NCBI GenBank assembly: GCA_950295325.1
Contig: OX485803.1
Location: 11,904,001 to 11,968,000, forward strand
Direction of reading: 5' to 3'
Length of the DNA: 64,000 nucleotides
Origin: Polytrichum commune
Taxonomy: Eukaryota > Streptophyta > Polytrichopsida > Polytrichales > Polytrichaceae
In this document: one piece after another, positions 1-11,900 of the stretch
Position numbering within the stretch: position 1 is the first letter of the stretch
Layout: every line of letters starts with the position of its first letter
Translations under genes and position numbers: made by a program
The notes under the pieces: model-generated
Database searches by the model: none
Told to the model about the DNA's origin: nothing
Seen by the model: only the letters and a program-made list of their open reading frames with translations

Positions 1-470
1 TATGTTTCAAGTTCATCAGTGTACAAGCCGAATTGTGGTGGGGGAGAGGGGACATCCTTGTTTAACATCAATGTTAGACATTATTTCATCATGTAGGTCA
101 TCATTTATTCAAACTTTTGCATAGATTACGGTGTACATGGTTTTTACATCATGTTGCAAATGAGATGGTATCCCTGATCTTTGGAGGTGTTCCCAAAGCT
201 TGTCACACGGAACTGTGTCAAAAGCTATTCTGAAATTGACAAAGCAAGAATAGAGACATCGAACAACAAGAACAGAGACATTGACTCACAAATATCTCTT
301 GTTTGAATAAAGTACGTAGTGTAAGGATGTGGTCTAAAGTAGATCTACCTTCCTTGAAACTTGCACGTCATCTTGCCCTAATCCCTTTTAATTATGCTCA
401 TCAATTAATTATTTTTTCTAAAACAAAGCCATAAAGCTTGCCAAAAGATTGTTCATTAGACTAACTTGGG
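1..470 (-). mobile_element. LINE reverse transcriptase remnant, runs off the window
   Basis: Read on the minus strand, this stretch gives non-LTR reverse-transcriptase blocks in the right order. A block FVNFRIAFDTVP at about 190-235 corresponds to the catalytic F/YxDFxKAFDxV motif, and VKQGCPLSPT at about 40-75 corresponds to the next conserved block of the fingers/palm. The catalytic aspartate position of the first block reads N here (VNF where VDF is usual), and several stops and frame changes lie between blocks, so the copy is dead. The domain continues beyond position 1, and weak upstream similarity reaches about 470. LINE RT is expected to nick DNA and reverse-transcribe its own RNA. Family assignment (LINE rather than LTR) rests on the KAFDTVP-type block; the clade is not resolved. 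Confidence 0.6.
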
Positions 471-960
471 GTAGATGCCCTTGACTTAGACGTTAATTTG
501 ACTACAAATAGTGATCAACGGGTTTTACAATAGTAATTAGTGTTTTGTCCTCCCCTTTCCCGAGTTCGCCCTCTCCCTCAGTTTGGTGTTATGAACATTC
601 ACCTACTCCCATGTATTCATACACAATCAATTCAAAATTTGTTATAACTCAATACATGTCGTGGGTTTGTACAAATATAACATTATTCAACAACTATCGT
701 CATGAGTTCAGTGAGCCATGGGATCGGGTGATTATATGCTAAGGATCCGCATCTTTTTACATGTAGAATGCTACAATGTCAGCCCGAACTCTTAGTCAGG
801 CATGGAAGTCTCCAAGATTGTTGACCAATGTTATAAAGTGACACTTAGACCATGCAATGATAACTTGAAACCTTCAAGAATTAACTTGTGACCTAATTTT
901 TTAAAGACTAGGATCAACCCTTGACGTGTCTATTTCCCGCAATTTAAAAATTGGTTCATA
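471..960. other. No gene recognised
   Basis: AT-rich sequence with only short chance ORFs. No repeat partner was noticed elsewhere in the window. Confidence 0.4.
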
Positions 961-1335
961 CCTTCAAAGGCCCCCGGCTAGATCACATCTTCATTCGGCT
1001 GGGCCCCGCCCCTCCCACGCCTCCTTCACTGCCCGGTATTCCTGCTCGCACCCACGTGGGAACTCCTCCTCGTTGGGAACCAATGTGACAATACCTGGTC
1101 AAAATTACAAATATTCAAGTTGACATCACTCTCATTATTCTCAATTTAATTGATGGAGTTCCTTCACATGCCAAAGGAGCTTAATGGCTAAAGTGACCGG
1201 GTATTGTCACATTGGTTCCCAACGAGGAAGAGTTCCCACACATGTGCGGGCAGGGAGACCGGACAGTGAAGAAGGCGTGGGAGGGGGCGGGGTCCAGCCG
1301 AATGAAGATATGATCTAGCCCGGGGCCCTTCAAAG
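961..1335. repeat. GC-rich inverted repeat (foldback), ~141-bp arms
   Basis: Arm 961-1101 is matched in reverse complement by 1193-1335 with a spacer of about 91 bp. The arms are distinctly GC-rich compared with both flanks and keep long matching runs such as GGTTCCCAACGAGGA. The transcript would fold into one long hairpin. A 132-codon minus-strand ORF (1181-1579) overlaps the right arm but looks like a by-product of the GC-rich repeat. I see no clear target-site duplication, so it could be two head-to-head copies of one short repeat or a foldback element. Confidence 0.75.
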
Positions 1336-2022
1336 CTACCAAAATTACACTTACATGTTGAAATTGGGACAATCCTACACATACAATGAAGGGCTGGGGC
1401 GAACCAACCTGTACATTGGTTCCTTGGAGGGGCAAGGGTTTAGGCATCCAACAAGGAACGAGTGTATGGGTTAGTTCGCCCAAATCTACAATGAAGAAGT
1501 CAAAATCTCTAACCTCACATATTCCATCGGGTGTAGGGGTGTTTTTTGGGGACAAATAGAGGGCCGAGTGATCCGTCATTGACCTTTTATTTTAGGGACC
1601 CCACTTGCTTGGAAAGGGTCCATGATCACCAATCCTGCCATGTTCATCGAATCTTTCCCCAAGATTGCACACCGTGCCCATCCGAACAATGTGGGACCAT
1701 ATATATATTGACGATGTTAAAAAAAGCCTTCAATGACACATACATTATCAAATATTTTAAAGAAACCCACCTTCGTACTAGGTAGCTAGGTAGCTAGGAG
1801 GCCACTCGTGTGTAGATGGAGAAAAGTAACTTGTTGACTACCGAAATGTGTTTCTTGTCGGCGTGAGGAAATCTAGTGGCGTCATTCCAACACAAAAAGG
1901 ACCATGTGCTTTGAGAATTTAAGCCTCAATAGGCCATGTCCTCTAGAGGCTTTAATTTGAAGGGAGTTTTTTAATATGCGATTGGGTGGAAACTCCCCAT
2001 AGGACAGATGTACTTTCTAAAC
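1336..2022. other. No gene recognised
   Basis: Holds the rest of the 1181-1579 open frame, which matches no family I know, and a short CTAGGTAG repeat near 1780-1797. Otherwise ordinary intergenic sequence. Confidence 0.35.
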
Positions 2023-2636
2023 TGTTTCAAAAGCCACGTGGAATCTTGTCTTATAAAAAGGGAGACATGTAACAAACACGTTTATTTGCTGGGGGTTGGT
2101 GGATATAGAGAGGGAGGACCACTTCATCTTGGGTGTGTATGTTGTGTTTCATATGTGACCCGAATGGACCTCAATCAAAATGGAGTCGGAAGTCATAAAA
2201 TATGTAACAAATAAAAGAGGCTCAGTATACGAAGCCAACAATATAGGAGGCTGATCCTGGATTGATAGACTCTTGTTCAATTTCTAGGGTATTAGACTGC
2301 TCGATGATAGCAACTAAGAAAAAAAATAATTGTTTCAAAAGCCACGTGGAATCTTGTCTTATAAAAAGGAAGACATGTAACAAACACGTTTATTTGCTGG
2401 GGGTTGGTGGATATAGAGAGGGAGGACCACTTCATCTTGGGTGTGTATGTTGTGTTTCATATGTGACCCGAATGGACCTCAATCAAAATGGAGTTGGAAG
2501 TCATAAAATATGTAACAAATAAATGAGGCTCAGTATACGAAGCCAACAATATAGGAGGTTGATCCTGGATTGATAGACTCTTGTTCAATTTCTAGGGCAT
2601 TAGACTGCTCGATGATGGCAACTAAGAAAAACAATA
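2023..2636. repeat. Tandem duplication, two 308-bp units
   Basis: Unit 1 is 2023-2330 and unit 2 is 2331-2636. By eye only about six substitutions separate them, so the duplication is much younger than most repeats in this window. Each unit contains TTATAAAAAG and a short open frame (2008-2214 and 2262-2522) that is the same sequence twice. The duplicated frames look non-coding. Confidence 0.9.
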
Positions 2637-3800
2637 GATAAGTAGTGCCCAGGGGGTGGATTCTTTATACAACATACGAACTAACGTGAGTGTAAGAAGG
2701 GGTATTATTTGAGGCATTGATGTACATAATATACATAAGAGAGAGGTTTTTTTAATTTTTTAATTTTAGTGTGTATATTAGAAAGGTTGTTAAGAATTTT
2801 GATTTTAAAGTAAATGTACAAAAGGGGGCCCTAAGGTTTAGACAAAAAATTAACAATATATGTGTTAGTTTCAGCCACTGTTACATTTATTGTGGTGTTT
2901 TGTTGCGCAACTCTTCATTGTCATTGTGGGTTTGTCATGGGCACATGTATATATCATTCACGCAAATAATAGGCTATGGAAATATTACAATCCATGTAAA
3001 TCTATTACCAATCTATGTAACATATCTCTATTCAAACGCGTGAAACCATTCATAATCATAATTACAATACCTCAATTTCTCACATGAATAAATTATCGTT
3101 CATTATTGTAAAGGCTCACCACCCAACCGGAGGCACACATAAAAACATGACATGTGTTTTCCTCCCCAAACGCTATCTATATATAATGTTTAAGAGATAT
3201 TTTTAGAAGTCTCAAGTCTTAACAAATGTATGATTGAAGTCTAATATTTATATATACAAAAATCATGGTATTATTTTATGATGCTTCTTGGATTATTTAG
3301 ATCATAGCCATCCCACTTCTCATCCATTAACTTGTGATTCATCCATGCTCCTTAGTCTTGAACAGTCATCCTTGCATTTTTTTTTTATCATCCTCAAATT
3401 CTAGCCCACTCCACTCTACAGTCTAGGTTCCATTGCCATGTAATTATACAAGTGACATGACTTATTCTTACATATGGTTGATGTTATTTAAGCCGTGTCC
3501 TAACGAGTGACTAGTAACCACAAAGGCCGCATTTTATTCCTAATACTTAGGAATTGACTATGTACAGAAGAAGAACTCCGGTCTCCGTAGAGGCCGGAGT
3601 GAATAAAGTGTCTGTTCGTAGAACATCATAGGCTAGAATAAAGTGTATGTTCGTAGAACATCATAGGAATTGACTATGTGAGGATATACATATATATTTA
3701 CAAGGAAAATAGACATCCATTTTCATACAACCATAAGGTCCATACTTGAGTACACTTAATTTACTTTGTATACTTTCAATATCACATAACTATCAAAGAT
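2637..3800. other. No gene; small direct repeat at 3603-3668
   Basis: AT-rich intergenic sequence. A ~31-bp direct repeat (AATAAAGTGT then TTCGTAGAACATCATAGG) occurs at about 3603-3633 and 3636-3668, and the flanking TAGGAATTGACTATGT is also repeated (about 3546 and 3665). Confidence 0.5.
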
Positions 3801-3804
3801 TCTT

Positions 3805-3990
3805 GATGGTTGGTTGGTTGAGCTCATTCCATGTGGGAATGGAGACCATGGATTCAAATCCTACCTAACCTCCCACATGGAGGCCTAAAGCAATTGTGGA
3901 CGCTAGTGGTAAGGAGGTAGGTGGTATGTGTGTGGTATAGATGATTTGGATTATTCATGATTTGGATCATGATCTTAAGTACATCTAGAA
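3805..3990 (+). repeat. Possible tRNA-derived SINE head
   Basis: GGATTCAAATCC at about 3850 resembles a Pol III B box (tRNA T-arm). A weaker A-box-like GAGCTCATTCC lies about 30 bp upstream, a spacing that is usual for tRNA-like promoters. No tail or target-site duplication was identified and no second copy was seen in the window, so this is only a candidate. Confidence 0.25.
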
Positions 3991-5996
3991 CATGTGGAGC
4001 AAAAAGAGAAAATTGTGTACATGTTTGTATTGGGAGGTGCACTAGATTTTTGTACTTGTAGCATGTGGGTGCACAAAAAGAGCTGCTAATGATGACAATG
4101 GGTTACGGAATATACAAAGGTTTAGTTATTTATTTATTTTCTTGGCAATGTAGATATATTATGCCATGTGGAAAATCAAAGCATGCATGTTAATTTATAA
4201 GAAAGACATACATATGTAGGAGAACATAAAAAGTTAAGATGACACAAATATGACATGGACCTCTTTTTCCTTGTCAAATTTGACACTAGTTAAGAGGATA
4301 TTGTTCATGCCAAGCATGTGTCAAAATTGTATTATGTAGGGCATGTTACTACTAGTCACTTCATTTAGAATATGGTTGAGTTTTCATGGCTAGGCTCACT
4401 ACAGGCAGCAAAAAGGTGCGTACCATAGAAGGCGCTCTATTTCATCTGTATATAGTGCCAAAATGAAGTTTCTACACGGGATTCGAGAGGGTCTCAGCCA
4501 ACGCATGATTATCATGTGGCAAACCTTGAGGGAATTTAATTAGTTTGTGTCGGAATAGAGAGCCCTCTACGGTACTCACAACATGAGAATGATCTCCATA
4601 GTACGGGTACCCCTTCTGGTCTCAATTGGGCGATTATGGATGTGGACAACTTTCTCATTCGTAAATAATTACAAAACTTGATTATTGGAGCACAGTAAGA
4701 CTCACTTTTGTAGGTAGAGCAATGATCGAGAACCAAGCTCTTCTCTCCACTCTTTTGATCTTCATTGTAGTTTGGGGAGGCTCTTCCAAAACTAGATTAA
4801 GAAAACTAGGGGGTTGATATGGAACTACTCATTAGTCAAGTAAAGAGCAAAATACTTGCACCACGGTCACATGGAGTTGTAAAGTAAAGAGCAAATTAAC
4901 TTGTTTGGGTGGCGGAATGCATGGCATGATGGCACACTCAAGGAGCTCCATCTCCCCTCCAAGTATTCTTGGTTCTTGACCCTTAAAGGACAACTTGGGG
5001 ATATTGCACATTCTAAGATGTGTTATAAAAGCATGTTTATAGGGAGGGTTGAGCTTGAGATTTGTGACAAAAGAAAAGGTGTGAGGAATTATCAAAAGGA
5101 CCATTCATTTTTATAGGGTAAAAAATGTTTTTGATATTTCCTTATTCAATAAGAAATACTACATTGAAAATTCATCATAAATGAAAATCTCATAATTTGG
5201 ATGAGAAAATTTATATAATTTATTAATTTTTGTGATGCCATCATACCATTACTCAACACTAGGGTGTTGCACCCCTAATGCTAGGAATTTGGGAAGCATA
5301 AGCCTTTTGTTGGACCACCCTTGCAAAATGAATAGTATTAAGATTGAAAATTGCTCATTTTGCAAGGATGGATGTACATGTGGATTCAACCCCAACTTTA
5401 ACTACTGGACATTGGCCAAATTTGAAGTTAGAAAATTATTATTATTCGCTGACATGTACCAATCTGCCATGTGCGGACAACTATTGATGCAACTAATTTG
5501 CTCACACTTGTCTAGACTGCAAATACATTGAAAAAATAATAATGTCAAGCATCACCAAGCATCAATTCTTGGCCATATGCTAGGCCTCCTCTTTTTGCAA
5601 AGAGAGCCCAATGTATAGGTTGAGTAGTGTATAATTGAGTGTTGGGTAATCACAAACATTACATGTTTGTCAAGTGGTAGAATCGTCACAATATCTTGTA
5701 AGATGTGAAAACTTCACAAGATGTAGTGGATATCACCATCAATGAATGTTTTTGGCCAAGCTTGTGGCGATTAATAGCTACACATGGGAAGAGAACGAAT
5801 CACAAGAAATGACCTATTTTGAGCAAGATCTAGCCACTTGGAGTTGAGAGTCCCATTTTGAGACGTTGAGGCCTGGAAGGCTTAATGGTTCTAAATGGGT
5901 GGCTCTTTAGCCTCACTGGTTGATTTCTTCCAGTCTTTTGTTTCCAAATCACACAAAAAAAGAAGAAAAAAGAAGAAAAAAGATCACCCATAGGTC
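3991..5996. other. No gene recognised; short hairpin at 5314-5374
   Basis: AT-rich. A hairpin is formed by CACCCTTGCAAAATGA near 5315-5330 and TCATTTTGCAAGGATG near 5357-5372. Purine-rich A/G sequence (repeated AAGAAAAA) lies at 5955-5983. No protein family was recognised. Confidence 0.4.
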
Positions 5997-6146
5997 ATGA
6001 GCAATCTGTATGAGTCATCTCTCTCCCTGCCAAGGACCGGTCCAACCCAAAACTTGAATGAAGTGGCATTGCATGCATCCGTGAAGCTAGGGGATCAGAA
6101 GTCTGAAGAACTGTACTCTGTTCACGTGGGGAAAGCTATGGAATGA
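5997..6146 (+). CDS. Small ORF of unknown function (49 codons) or exon fragment
   Basis: ATG at 5997 opens a 49-codon frame ending at TGA 6144-6146. The translation is evenly mixed and polar (it begins MSNLYESSLSLP and ends YSVHVGKAME), without the low-complexity look of neighbouring chance ORFs. Local GC is higher than upstream. The ATG directly follows CCATAG|GTC, which could be a splice acceptor, so this may be an exon of a longer plus-strand gene rather than a micropeptide. No signal peptide or membrane segment is visible and I recognise no family. It lies at the left edge of the GC-richer 6-12.3 kb block. Confidence 0.25.
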   Translation: MSNLYESSLSLPRTGPTQNLNEVALHASVKLGDQKSEELYSVHVGKAME

Positions 6147-8493
6147 CAACAAAAAGCATTTTCCACCACCTCCTTGAAGTCCAACATCATCTCACTCTAG
6201 ATTCTATAACAACTTCATGCAAAGTCATGAGCTCATGTAACTTACCTTCACCTCCAAGCCAAAGCGGAGATCATTCTCTCCACAAGTACATCCATAAGTA
6301 CAACGTTTCCAGAACACATCTACCTGCCGTGTAAAGTCGTATCGTGTACTTCGAGAATCGACATCATCTCATGTGCTCGTGCATCGAACATGTTTGTGGC
6401 CGGATTCCGAGTCACGATTTTGATGATTTTGACTTTTGGTTAATTTCTGTTTTTGACCTGGGTGAGGCGGGGCGGGAGGGAGCAGCTGAGTGGGATCTAG
6501 TTGCACGGGGGGTCACGAGTGCGTTTTAATTTTCTCATTATATCATGTGCCTGCCTGGGGTTGCATTGCTATTTATAAAATTTGTTTCCCGATAAGCAAG
6601 ATACTGGGATCTGATATAGGCTGAAGCGCGACCCACGAGCCTTCTATATTTCCCAAAAGAAAGCTTGCTTTCCCTTGTTGTTAGGGGTTTGAAGCTCAAA
6701 ATTACTACCTCTCATGATGCACGTCCAGGGGTAATAAGCAGCATCAGGCTATTTTAGCTGCCGGACTTTACAAATCATTGCGGCTTTTCGATTTGACTTT
6801 CTTAATCCTACTTTAATCATATGCCAGAATCCAATTAGCCTGCTGCCTGCCGCAACTTTAGTAATACAAACAATCCCGGCTACATGTCAACCATCAGCTT
6901 CGATGCAGTCGTCCCTGCGAGGTGGTATTTCGTTGCAGACACCCAAATCTTTAACAGGATTCAAGCGAACCTTGAATTTTTCCTCATCACGTCATGATCT
7001 GTTGTACTCGTGATGATCATTACATACATAAGTATCTTGCAGGCATTGCCCAAAGTTTAGCCTTGTGTCTCAAAACCAACAAAAAAAAACCATACATATA
7101 AGTGTAACGTGTGGGAGTGAACCCCAGTTAATCGCATCTTGTTTCCTTTTATACATTCTGGCACTGGCTTGTTGGCCTTCTGTCTCCCCCCAGAAAACGT
7201 TAATGCAGAGAGAGAGAGATCGATACTTTGATGTGATTTGAACATGATCCCGGCGAAGTTCTGCGGGGTGACTACAGTAGTTTTTGTATGTGCATACAAT
7301 ATACTGCTGTCGGAACGGAAACATGCATATGCACCCTAACCTCCGTGATGTTGTCCTCCGTAATGTCCCTCGCTCTCTTATGATCCGTAACTCTAGAAAA
7401 CGGATATGCTCATTTATAATCCCTGCTTGTTGTCACATTTCTTTCCCATATATCACAGGCTTTGACATTATAGTAATCCATCAAAGAATTCAAACCACGT
7501 GCTTATCACATTATCATCATTACTGCAGTATTGACATTGTATTATTCCATAATGTCACATGCTACATTAATAATCTAACATCACACATCCTTCTTAACAG
7601 TACAGACCTCCTTAATATCACATGCACTTTGATTGCCCCGGGCTTGATATGAGGTTAGAGTGCATAATTAATCAACATATGGTGGGGCCGATTCAACATG
7701 CCGTAAGTTGTATCTGCTGATGAGAGTCAGCTATGAGATTGAGATGAGAGGAGCGGATCAGCTGAGGTTGTTTGAGATCTGGAAAAGGCAAAGATCCTGG
7801 AAGGCTATTATGAGTAGCCGGTCCTACATAGACGCCACCTGTGCTAGACGGAACCCAAGGACTTGAACAAATTTAGGCCTACCTCAAGCTTCACAAGGGA
7901 ATCACCACGACTCTCTCCCCCAATCCCAACCAGGCTCCAGGGCCCACATAACCATTCCTCAAAACGGACTTAATTCGGTACGAATAAGGAATCTCTTTGT
8001 TTCTTGAGCGAAAAGAACTCCCGTGTCATCACTGCAAGTCTACCATGGTTAATTACATTCCCCATCTTTTTCCTTTTTTTGAGACTCGGAGAGACAGATC
8101 AAGGCCAATATTGCGGCCAACGTGGCCAAGAGCGAAATAAAAGAGCCTAGTTTACAACTTTACTTATACGTATAATTGGTCAAACCTCGCCTCTGTAATT
8201 AGTTGGGAATGTGAACCAAAGCATCCTAATCTCGTGGACAAGAACGTCGATAGTTTTTTCATTGTTGTTTGTTATTTCTTTGTAGGTGATCCGACGTGAC
8301 CCAGGATCGCCATTTCAAGTGCATGCCAGCAGGATGATCCCATAAGTTCTAATTCTAATATTTTTCGGTGAGTCTAGTAATTTCTAAGCATCTTGAATTT
8401 TTGACGATATTTTCTTGTGGGTGCAGAATATGTTGAACGAACATTCCATATGTTGAGTCGAGAATTATTTAGAGGAAGTTTCAATTACCTTAC
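6147..8493. other. GC-richer gene-like stretch, no gene model
   Basis: Composition rises towards 50 percent GC in places, unlike the TE-filled remainder. Open stretches occur, for example a plus-strand frame through about 7675-7870 ending at TGA. A possible plus-strand acceptor (TTTCTTTGTAG) at about 8284 is followed by a short frame closed by TAA near 8345. On the minus strand GTTCAAGTCC near 7860 resembles a Pol III B box. None of these is strong enough to define a gene. Confidence 0.25.
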
Positions 8494-8763
8494 CTGAAGT
8501 GGAAGTTGGACGACGACGGCGGACGGACGGACGGCCGGCCGAACGAACGAGAGATCCCTCCGCCTGGGGATGTGCCGAAAATTTTGAGTTTGCGGAGGAC
8601 ATACGTCGTGCAGAGCTGCTTTCTCGAGAGTTAATATTAGTAAGACGGACAGATTCGTCGCCCATGCAATTCTCACCAATCGTCCTCGGCCACCTAATTG
8701 TTCACTGATCATCATGTACTGATCGACTTGTGTACTAGTACCTCCCCGACCTCCTCTCACCAA
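8494..8763 (-). other. Possible 5' exon of a minus-strand gene
   Basis: A minus-strand open frame (from ATG 8763) ends at a textbook splice donor, CAG|GTAAGG, with the exon boundary at 8494. The sequence before the donor is CG-rich with simple GGAC/GGCC repeats, typical of a 5' untranslated first exon rather than of protein coding. No downstream exon could be matched. The plus-strand frame at 8499-8708 is the shadow of this block. Confidence 0.25.
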
Positions 8764-11344
8764 AAGTTTTCGGGCCTATCAACAATGATCAACTTGTGGT
8801 TAACTTTATAATTATAAGCCTTAACTAAGGGTTGATGTGGCAGCTGTGGCCCTTTTCGTTGCGTCCGAAAGTCCATATCCGCAAGTTGCAGCGAAAGTGG
8901 TGACTTTCCTTCTGACAATCTCTGCAACTTTTGCACTTGAAGCCCCGGAACCCAAATATACCCTCCCCCTCTTTTCAAAGTCAACTGGTTCCTACTATCA
9001 TCTAGGTATTGGGTTGAGATTTGCACCCGTCACAAACCCCAAATGTCCGAAATCACGACTCCAAATGTATCCATGATGCACATCTGACTGGTGTAACAGG
9101 AATTTGACACACATACAGCAAAACAAAGCAAAATACCTCACCGCCAGACACTACCCTCCGCATGATGGTGGCATATTCAATAAGATGATACAGCTTCATT
9201 TTGTTCTTGTCAGCTTTTAATGCCAGGGTTTCACTAGATACGTATTCCCTTCTTTGCAGCAAATTTACTGATTAGCAACTCATATACTTCGACTTTCGAA
9301 TTTCTCTCCCTGGAGCAAGCAACACAGTATTCAATAAGATTCTATGAGGTTGAGGTCAACGCTCTTGTTGCATTGTGCTACGTGTAATTTATGTACTGCA
9401 CCCAAGGTCGGCGGCAAGATGTGGAGAATACTAAGCCAGATATGTGTTCTCGAATTCTCGAACGTGGGTGTTTTTTTAATCTATCAGAGTCAACGCCCTA
9501 GAGGTAAACTGGCAGGATTTTGGGGAAATGCGACTGATGAGGTTATTTCACTCCAGCATTTGGGTAATACTATTCTTATTGGAAATCATTCCAGCTCTGC
9601 CGCTTGTGATTATATTATACCACTTGGAAGAAAGTTCGCAACAAGATTTTTTTCTGATGCAGAAATTTATAATCTGTCGTGAGATGATGTTGATAACACC
9701 CTGCCGTTAATGCTGACAACCAAGCGTTATTGCTCAAGATTTCAATCTTTTATTACTTTAAATGCATTCTCATATGCAACGAACCCTCATCTCTCACATT
9801 TAGCAGGGAAAAGCCACCTGGTGACTTTCTACGTGCTTGTGGGAATAGAGTATACTTTGGAGCAAAAGTATGTCTTTGGAGCGGCAGAAGGTGGAATCTG
9901 ACGACAGATGAAGTTAAGGCAGAACAATATGCAAGCAGTAATGAGCAGGTAACTGAATCCATGTATATGACAGGAAAAAATGAATTTATGTACAGTCTTC
10001 CATCTTAATCTCATCACCTCGTTCCTTTGTGCTTCTTCTCAGCAGTGAAACATTGATGGGCCAAATCATCATCTCATTCGCACAATCACGAAATCGGTAT
10101 CTATCCTCTCACGTCTTCTACAAATCTTTCAATCTGAAACCACTGGCTAACACAACCCCCTCCTGGTAAATCCTTCCTTCCTTGGAACAAACACCGCATC
10201 AATCCTTTAACCCTCTACTCGAGAATTCATGCTTGCCACAGTCCAACTCACGGACAACGGATGGATGGATCGTGCTTGGGGTTGGCACAAGCTGGGTTGC
10301 TTCCGTAATCACTCAACTCTCTCCCTTCCAGCATGTACTGCATCTCACTCTCCGCCAACTGACGCTCCACAGGTCCTTGTTCGGACACATGCACAGTCTC
10401 CACCTCCTGTGTTGCCACATTCTTCACACGCATAGACGCAATGACAAATTTCAGTACTCCCAGATTCAATGCAACAAGCATCAGACACACTAGCTACTCT
10501 CGTTCCTTCAACTTCCACGCTGGACTTGGGGTTATAAGGAAAGAAACTTAGAAATAAACCAATGAGGGAGTAAGCGATAACTGGAACATACCGCGTTTCC
10601 CCGGAGGTAGAATTCCCCAGCCCCAACTGCATCATCACAAAAAATTCCCAAGTCCAGCAATTAGTGGCTGCAAAGGGAGAAACTACTGCTAATCCCACAG
10701 TCCAACACAAAGAACTCGCGAAATTGACGATCATCTTGCATACAAAGCAACCAACATTCATAGAAGTTTCCTACAGCCAATTCACCCCCTCGCATCTCGA
10801 CTTCAGTACTGCAGTGTACTGTACGAGCAGGAGATTCAATAGACTAGGTCATATAAACTTCTGAACAACCAACCAGATGTCAACGCCAAAGACGCTAACA
10901 TCAGAAACTGAAGTTCCACACAAACACACACACTGCTTCTGTGCAAGCAGGGATGCACAAAGCGACACTACCACCACCAACCGCCCGGCTCTAACCCCGC
11001 TCAACAACTTTGAGCCGTCCACACTCACACGTCGAATGCACTACGAAGCTTTTCACTTCCCACCAACACAAACCTTTCGTTGTACACCCAGATTCCCAAA
11101 ACGGGCAGTAGAAACCAGACACTGCAAGTGCTAAATTCCACCTTCACGACCACAATTGTCTTCACAATTGCGCAAGCACCACCATGTCCATCACCAAGGA
11201 GGATATGACACTTTGAACTTCGTTGCCACAAACTTAGCCTCTGACGTTCACAAACTGGTGATGGACCTATGATCCAAGCGGGACGGGCCACTCAGTTGGG
11301 CGACTCTAAGTTGTAGATAGATGAAGAGTTGAAGTTTAGTTTAC
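8764..11344. other. Mixed sequence, probably intron or intergenic
   Basis: Sits downstream of the signal-peptide exon on the minus strand, so it may contain its introns and further exons. One exon-like piece is seen: on the minus strand a 34-bp block at about 10590-10623 is preceded by GATGATGCAG and followed by GTATGTTCC, and its phase fits the upstream exon. No domain (LRR, kinase, lectin) could be read, so no model is given. Confidence 0.25.
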
Positions 11345-11468
11345 CAGCGGTGGAGTCCTGGCGAGCTCCGACGTCGGACACCAACACGAGGAGGAGGACG
11401 GCACTCAAAGCGAGGGTGATGAGCAGCCCTCCTCCTCCTCTCATCCCGGATCCGCCACCGAGAGCCAT
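11345..11468 (-). CDS. First exon encoding a signal peptide, secreted or membrane protein (partial)
   Basis: ATG at 11468-11466 has a good plant context (ATCATGGCT). It begins MALGGGSGMRGGGG, followed by a hydrophobic core LLITLALSAVLLLVLV and a likely cleavage site after SDVGA. This is a classical signal peptide that would send the product to the secretory pathway. The exon ends with a donor (GCTG|GTAAAC, boundary at 11345) in phase 1. A longer start at 11489 adds MKLLEAI but is less favourable. Short exons with exactly this layout begin many plant receptor-like kinases and other secreted proteins; the rest of the protein was not found, so the family is open. The upstream 11490-11900 stretch is GC-rich and promoter-like. 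Confidence 0.45.
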
Positions 11469-11489
11469 GATAGCTTCAAGAAGCTTCAA

Positions 11490-11900
11490 AGCTCCTCTGG
11501 CTAACTACCTGCAACAACTTGGCAAGTTGAATCTGCAGCAGACGTTGACGAGATCGATCGATCGATCGCTCGCTGCAAGTCGAGGCGAGGCGAGGCGAGG
11601 CGAGCGGGGGAATTTTGTGCGCGCAGGGTTGGCGAGCAAGCTAACGCGAACTTGTTTGGGCGTGAGGCGTTTGACTTGCCTTTTGTATCCCTGCAAGCCT
11701 ACCTGCCCGTCTTTAGTGGCCTACTACCAAACCCATCTGCGGGAAGGTGGGTGGCTAGCTAGCTAGCTAGCTAGCTATCTTTCCGCCCCGTCGACGCTGG
11801 CAGTGACCTCCCCTGCTTTCCCTCGACGCTCCGGCGCCTTCTTCTCGCCGCCGCGATCTCCCAGGAGCCGGTAAGTTTATGTATATTTCCTCGGTCAGTC
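11490..11900 (-). promoter_or_regulatory. Probable promoter/5' UTR with simple repeats
   Basis: Upstream of the signal-peptide exon. It holds (GATC)n at about 11551-11570, (GGCGA)n at about 11583-11605 and (AGCT)n at about 11753-11776. GC-rich microsatellites like these are common in plant 5' UTRs. No clear TATA box was identified. Confidence 0.3.

Noticed and set aside
1181-1579. 132-codon minus-strand ORF
   Set aside because: Overlaps the GC-rich inverted repeat, whose composition keeps several frames open; residue use is repeat-like and no domain is visible.
4391-4415. CACTA start (CACTACAGGCAGC)
   Set aside because: No subterminal repeats and no partner end found.
10345-10761. 138-codon minus-strand ORF
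   Set aside because: Crosses plausible splice-site-like sequences and reads as mixed intronic sequence; only a 34-bp piece looks exon-like.
11329-11766. 145-codon plus-strand ORF
   Set aside because: Antisense to the signal-peptide exon and its promoter; driven by GC-rich microsatellites.
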